This document shows, in pieces, positions 13,817 to 16,536 of a stretch of 16,536 bases of DNA. Position 1 is the stretch's first letter. Each line of letters begins with the position of its first letter. The notes below the pieces were generated by a model. It was not told the DNA's origin. It saw only the letters and a program-made list of their open reading frames with translations, and ran no database searches. Position numbers and translations under genes: made by a program. The stretch is from Fen-1077 sp050014355 (GTDB lineage: Bacteria > Chloroflexota > Dehalococcoidia > Dehalococcoidales > RBG-16-60-22): the NCBI GenBank assembly GCA_050014355.1, contig JBEKDL010000042.1, positions 1 to 16,536 of the forward strand, read 5' to 3'.

Positions 13817-14815
13817 TTAATTTTTACTAAGGGGTCTCATCTGTGTGAAGTCCATGATGCTATGACCGGCGTGGTTTTCTACTTCGATGCCTGTTTCCGC
13901 CACCGCCGCCGGCAGGTTAAGCCCATCGGTAAGCACCATGCCGAATTTGCCGGAAGCCACCGTGGTCTCGCACAGTCGCTCACTAACCCGTCCCAGCTTG
14001 ACCACGCTGTTGATGCCCATCGCTTCGAGCACTTTGATAAGCGTCTCGACCCGGGGCCTGGCCAGCGCAGGCAGCTCGCTGAAGCCGGCCAGTATTTTCC
14101 CTTCGCCGGTCCGGCTGATGTCGTTCACGGCGGTCATTTTGCTGGCGATGAAGACTTCGTAGGGGTTAATCGAGGAGCCGGTATATTCGATAAGGTCAAC
14201 GAAGCGGACATAGTCGCGGTTCCTGACCTGGAGCAGCCCGCCGAACCTGAAATCCAGCGGAATTCCCGCTCTAATAAGCACGGCGCTGACGGCGATATTC
14301 GAGAGCGTGGCCACGCCTACCTTACCCGGCGGCACTTTAACGTTTCCTAGCTTTTCACCGGCCCTGGCGATAGAAGCGAGCTCACTGCCGCAAACACCGG
14401 CACGGCAGATACCCGTCATCACATCTAAAGCGCGTTCGAAACTGTCCGCGGGGAAGAAAGAAATATTGACGGGCACTTCCCCGGTGCGCTTCTCCGGCTC
14501 GAAGGAGGTCTGGCAGATTAACATCTCAATCCTGGTGACGGTCGAGCCGAGGCGGTCGCCGACCAGGGCGTTACCGAGCTCGTGGAGACCGGACTGGGTG
14601 ACCTGCCGTCCCTGCCGGCGACTGACCAGCCGGGTGAGGCCGCGTTCGTCCAGAATGCGGAGGTGGCCCCGGATAGTCCGCTCGTTAATATCGATGCCGC
14701 TGTCTTTAAGCTTACGCGCGATAAGGCTGGCGCCCACGGGTTCCGGGGAGTCCTTGAGGACCTGAAGGATAGCGACTATCTTTCTTTCCACATCATAGGT
14801 GACCTGATTGGCCAT
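13817..14815 (-). CDS. nrpR: NrpR-like transcriptional regulator (winged helix plus DUF128 domain)
   Basis: A 332-residue DNA-binding protein with an N-terminal winged helix (about 8-75: VERKIVAILQVL, then ASLIARKLKDSGIDINERTI and LRILDERGLTRLV) and one NrpR/DUF128 effector domain. The domain signature is seen in VGVATLSNIAVSAVLIRAG, IPLDFRFGGLLQV, LIEYTGSSINPYEVFI and GMVLTDGLNLPAAVAE. In methanogens NrpR is a 2-oxoglutarate-responsive repressor of nitrogen genes; in bacteria its targets are less known. The frame is open from 14872, but ATG 14815 is preferred because GGAGGT (14822-14827) lies six bases before it and because the longer version would overlap the upstream gene with a Gly/Ser-rich tail. 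It follows the metV-like gene by 31 bases, in the same operon. Family confidence is high; nitrogen control in this organism is inferred. Confidence 0.88.
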   Translation of the reverse strand: MANQVTYDVERKIVAILQVLKDSPEPVGASLIARKLKDSGIDINERTIRGHLRILDERGLTRLVSRRQGRQVTQSGLHELGNALVGDRLGSTVTRIEMLICQTSFEPEKRTGEVPVNISFFPADSFERALDVMTGICRAGVCGSELASIARAGEKLGNVKVPPGKVGVATLSNIAVSAVLIRAGIPLDFRFGGLLQVRNRDYVRFVDLIEYTGSSINPYEVFIASKMTAVNDISRTGEGKILAGFSELPALARPRVETLIKVLEAMGINSVVKLGRVSERLCETTVASGKFGMVLTDGLNLPAAVAETGIEVENHAGHSIMDFTQMRPLSKN

Positions 14816-14846
14816 ATTCTTACCTCCACCACATCCGGATTTACTA

Positions 14847-15515
14847 TCAAATGCGGTGGTCTTCGCGGACAATAACGCGGGGGCCGCCGCTCAAACTCGG
14901 GTTCCAGTCCTTGGGCTCACAAATTGTTTCCAGCCTTTCAAGCTGTCCGATATCCTTCAGTCTCTTATAGATAAGCTGCCAGGCGCAGGCGCGGTCGGGG
15001 CGAACCTCACAGCGGTCTTCCCGCGAGCCGCCGCAGGGGCCGTTAAGCATGTGCTTGGCGCACCGCGTGACGGGACAGATGCCGCCGTATTTATCGAGGA
15101 CGCAGGCGCCGCAGGCGGCGCATTTCTCCGCCCAGACGCCCCGCTCTTCGAGTATGCCCAGGAAAGCGGTATTCAGCCCGGCGTAGACAGGCTTGAGGGG
15201 ATAACGCTCGGCGATGGCCTGGACGCCCGCGCCGCAGGCCGTGGAGAGCACCGCATCGCATTTCTCAATCGCTTCAGCGGCCTGCTCGATAAAGATATTA
15301 TCGCACTGGCGCTCGATGGTAAGCTCGCTCACCTCGAAGCCCAGACCCTGCACCCGGGAGGCAATGCGCAGGGCCGACGCGATGATGCTGACCTCCCGCT
15401 CTCCACCCGCCAGGCAGACGGTAACGCAGGTGCCGCACCCCAGCACCAGGATTTTCTTGTGCCCTTTTAAAATATTGACCATTTCCGGTATGGTTTTTCT
15501 TTCGGCGACAATCAT
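14847..15515 (-). CDS. metV: MetV-like methylene-tetrahydrofolate reductase C-terminal domain protein
   Basis: A 222-residue cytoplasmic protein rich in cysteine. N-terminal GCGTCVTVC (C27, C30, C34) is followed by a Rossmann-like region and then by the cluster-binding block CAACGACVLDKYGGICPVTRC and AKHMLNGPCGG, the hallmark of the MetV family (PF12225). In acetogens MetV partners with MetF in the 5,10-methylene-tetrahydrofolate reductase of the Wood-Ljungdahl methyl branch and links it to Hdr/MvhD-type electron carriers. Here hdrA- and mvhD-like genes are directly upstream, supporting that role, but no MetF lies in the window. Its ATG (15515) overlaps the stop of the mvhD-like gene (ATGA, 15512-15515), so the two are coupled. 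The number and kind of metal centres cannot be read from the sequence. Confidence 0.9.
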   Translation of the reverse strand: MIVAERKTIPEMVNILKGHKKILVLGCGTCVTVCLAGGEREVSIIASALRIASRVQGLGFEVSELTIERQCDNIFIEQAAEAIEKCDAVLSTACGAGVQAIAERYPLKPVYAGLNTAFLGILEERGVWAEKCAACGACVLDKYGGICPVTRCAKHMLNGPCGGSREDRCEVRPDRACAWQLIYKRLKDIGQLERLETICEPKDWNPSLSGGPRVIVREDHRI

Positions 15516-15955
15516 AGGCCTGCTCCTGTTGTTGTTTTACCGACCGACTTTTTAATATTTAACGGACCGAGCTTGCGCACGGTCTCGACGTGTTCTTTGA
15601 TATACTCCACCAGCGGGCGTGCGGCCGCCGCGCTCACGTTCACCATGCGCAGCCGGTCTGCCACCACGCCAGCTTCCGCTAAAAGCGTGCGGATGGAGTT
15701 TACGCGGCGCTTGGCCAGCAGGTTACCGTCCTTGAAGTGGCAGCTGCCTTCCTCGCAGCCGGCCACCAGGATGCCGTCAATGCCGCTTTCAAAAGCTTTC
15801 AGATAGAAATCGATTTCCAGCCGGCCGGTGCAGGGCGTCCGGACGATGCGCACGTTGGGCGGGTACTGCATACGCGCCGACCCGGCCAGGTCCGCCGCCG
15901 AATAGGCGCAGTAGTGGCAGCAAAACGCGATTATTTTAGGTTCAAAATTATCCAT
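15512..15955 (-). CDS. mvhD: MvhD/FlpD-like hydrogenase/heterodisulfide reductase iron-sulfur subunit
   Basis: A 147-residue protein of the FlpD/MvhD family (PF02662), which carries a [2Fe-2S] cluster and passes electrons between a hydrogenase or oxidoreductase and HdrA. Family motifs seen are IIAFCCHYCAYSAADLAG near the N-terminus, VRIVRTPCTGRLE and GILVAGCEEGSCHF, which supply the conserved cysteines. The frame is open from 15991, but the ATG at 15955 gives MDNFEPKIIAFCC, the usual length for the family; neither start has a strong Shine-Dalgarno. It is the second gene of the hdrA-mvhD-metV-nrpR run, overlaps metV by four bases, and is separated from hdrA by 95 bases that contain a repeat. 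The partner is probably the HdrA encoded upstream. Confidence 0.9.
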   Translation of the reverse strand: MDNFEPKIIAFCCHYCAYSAADLAGSARMQYPPNVRIVRTPCTGRLEIDFYLKAFESGIDGILVAGCEEGSCHFKDGNLLAKRRVNSIRTLLAEAGVVADRLRMVNVSAAAARPLVEYIKEHVETVRKLGPLNIKKSVGKTTTGAGL

Positions 15956-16004
15956 TTCCAAGCTCTTTATATTTTTTTCAATCATTCTCATTTTTATTTA
16001 TTAA

Positions 16005-16043
16005 GGGGACGGATTCCTCGTCGCTCCGCTCCTCGGAATGACA
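16005..16043. repeat. Short imperfect-palindrome interspersed-type repeat
   Basis: The segment containing GGATTCCTCGTCGCTCCGCT (16011-16030) and ending CTCGGAATGACA lies between the hdrA and mvhD genes. The arms ATTCC (16013-16017) and GGAAT (16035-16039) can pair, and the interior GTCGCTCCGCTCC has a compact, non-coding look. Sequences of this kind (a GGATT...CTTCG/CTCG-rich core ending GGAATGACA) recur as dispersed intergenic repeats in many bacterial and metagenomic genomes. Only one copy is present here, so the assignment rests on recognition of the pattern. Confidence 0.5.
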
Positions 16044-16050
16044 TAAAAAA

Positions 16051-16536
16051 TTAAGGTAAAGCTACTGCATCTTTCTTTTCTTTAACTTCCTGCAGCAGGG
16101 CCTCAATCATCGCCCGGAACTGCTCGGACTCAAAATGCCTTAACTGGATAGCGTGTGCCGGGCATTCCGAAACGCAGATGCCGCACCCCATGCAGTTGGC
16201 GGCGTTAATCTCCGCCTTGCGGTCCGCATTGACAAACGGGGCGTTATAAGGGCACGCGCGGATGCAGGTCAGGCAGGAAATGCATTTATCCTGGTCAATG
16301 GAGGAGACCTGGGCGCTTACTTCGAGTTGAGTCTTCGACAGTATCGTGGCGGCACGCGCCGCGGCGGCTTTAGCCTGGGAGATGTTTTCATCCGTCATCT
16401 TCGGCGAGTGGGCCAGACCGCAGAGGAAAATGCCTTCCGTGGCGAAGTCCACCGGGCGCAGCTTGAGGTGCGCCTCGTTGAAGAATCCGTCGGCGTTAAG
16501 CGGCACCTTAAGCATATCGGCCAGCTTGCGATTCTC
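16051..16536 (-). CDS. hdrA: HdrA-like heterodisulfide reductase subunit A, C-terminal part (5' end outside window)
   Basis: The frame is open to the window edge, leaving 161 residues of the C-terminus; the ATG at 16515 is internal. The block VPLNADGFFNEAHLKLRPVD followed by GIFLCGLAHSPK is characteristic of HdrA, the FAD-containing iron-sulfur subunit of heterodisulfide reductases. Two [4Fe-4S] ferredoxin motifs follow: CISCLTCIRACP and CMGCGICVSECP. A charged C-terminal helix ends the protein. HdrA bifurcates or confurcates electrons in Hdr complexes; next to mvhD and metV it most likely feeds methylene-tetrahydrofolate reduction. It is the most upstream gene seen in this operon; the FAD domain and further partners (hdrB/C, metF) would lie beyond the window. 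Confidence 0.93.
   Translation of the reverse strand, partial: ENRKLADMLKVPLNADGFFNEAHLKLRPVDFATEGIFLCGLAHSPKMTDENISQAKAAAARAATILSKTQLEVSAQVSSIDQDKCISCLTCIRACPYNAPFVNADRKAEINAANCMGCGICVSECPAHAIQLRHFESEQFRAMIEALLQEVKEKKDAVALP

Noticed and set aside
14813..14872. Longer start for the NrpR-like gene at 14872
   Set aside because: It adds 19 Gly/Ser/Lys-rich residues that overlap the metV gene; the strong GGAGGT is placed for ATG 14815.
14808..15470. 220-codon plus-strand open frame opposite metV
   Set aside because: Antisense shadow of a well-supported MetV-family gene; composition is Ala/Gly/Asp-rich with no recognisable motif.

Overview
The window looks like chromosomal DNA from an anaerobic, probably monoderm bacterium, most likely a Dehalococcoidia-type Chloroflexota. 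This is inferred from the gene content: an HdrA/MvhD/MetV module, an NrpR-type (DUF128) regulator in a bacterium, a lipoprotein serpin, and several lipoproteins with Thr/Pro-rich linkers. No rRNA, tRNA, CRISPR array, transposase or phage gene was seen. Sixteen protein genes are well supported, two of them cut by the window ends, and three more short reading frames are described.

Region 1 (1-420, + strand) is the end of a SAM-dependent methyltransferase. It meets the next gene tail to tail with no spacer.

Region 2 (421-6887, all - strand, so read right to left) is a long collinear run: a DUF1059 small protein, a cupredoxin lipoprotein, an ABC ATPase and permease, a short leader-like reading frame, a small b-type cytochrome, a sulfite-oxidase-like molybdopterin lipoprotein, a 71-residue protein of unknown function, a dihydrolipoamide-dehydrogenase-like flavoprotein, and a tocopherol/CFA-type methyltransferase. 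The cupredoxin, cytochrome and Mo-cofactor lipoprotein look like parts of a redox chain on the outer face of the membrane. Two genes here have a strong Shine-Dalgarno followed at ideal distance by ACG instead of ATG, and the flavoprotein has a C-terminal tail that looks frameshifted.

Region 3 (6888-7353) is an AT-rich divergent intergenic stretch with one possible 47-codon reading frame.

Region 4 (7354-12386, + strand) encodes extracytoplasmic proteins: two tandem paralogous phospholipase C/acid-phosphatase-family enzymes, an unrecognised lipoprotein, and a lipoprotein with a probable clan GH-A TIM barrel that may be expressed from a leaderless transcript. A convergent lipoprotein serpin (12413-13690, - strand) follows across a hairpin. 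Together these suggest a surface scavenging function with a protease inhibitor beside it.

Region 5 (13817-16536, - strand) reads hdrA (partial), mvhD/flpD-like, metV-like, then nrpR-like. It appears to be the electron-transfer end of a methylene-tetrahydrofolate reductase/Wood-Ljungdahl module with a candidate 2-oxoglutarate-responsive regulator as the last gene. A short palindromic interspersed-type repeat lies between hdrA and mvhD.
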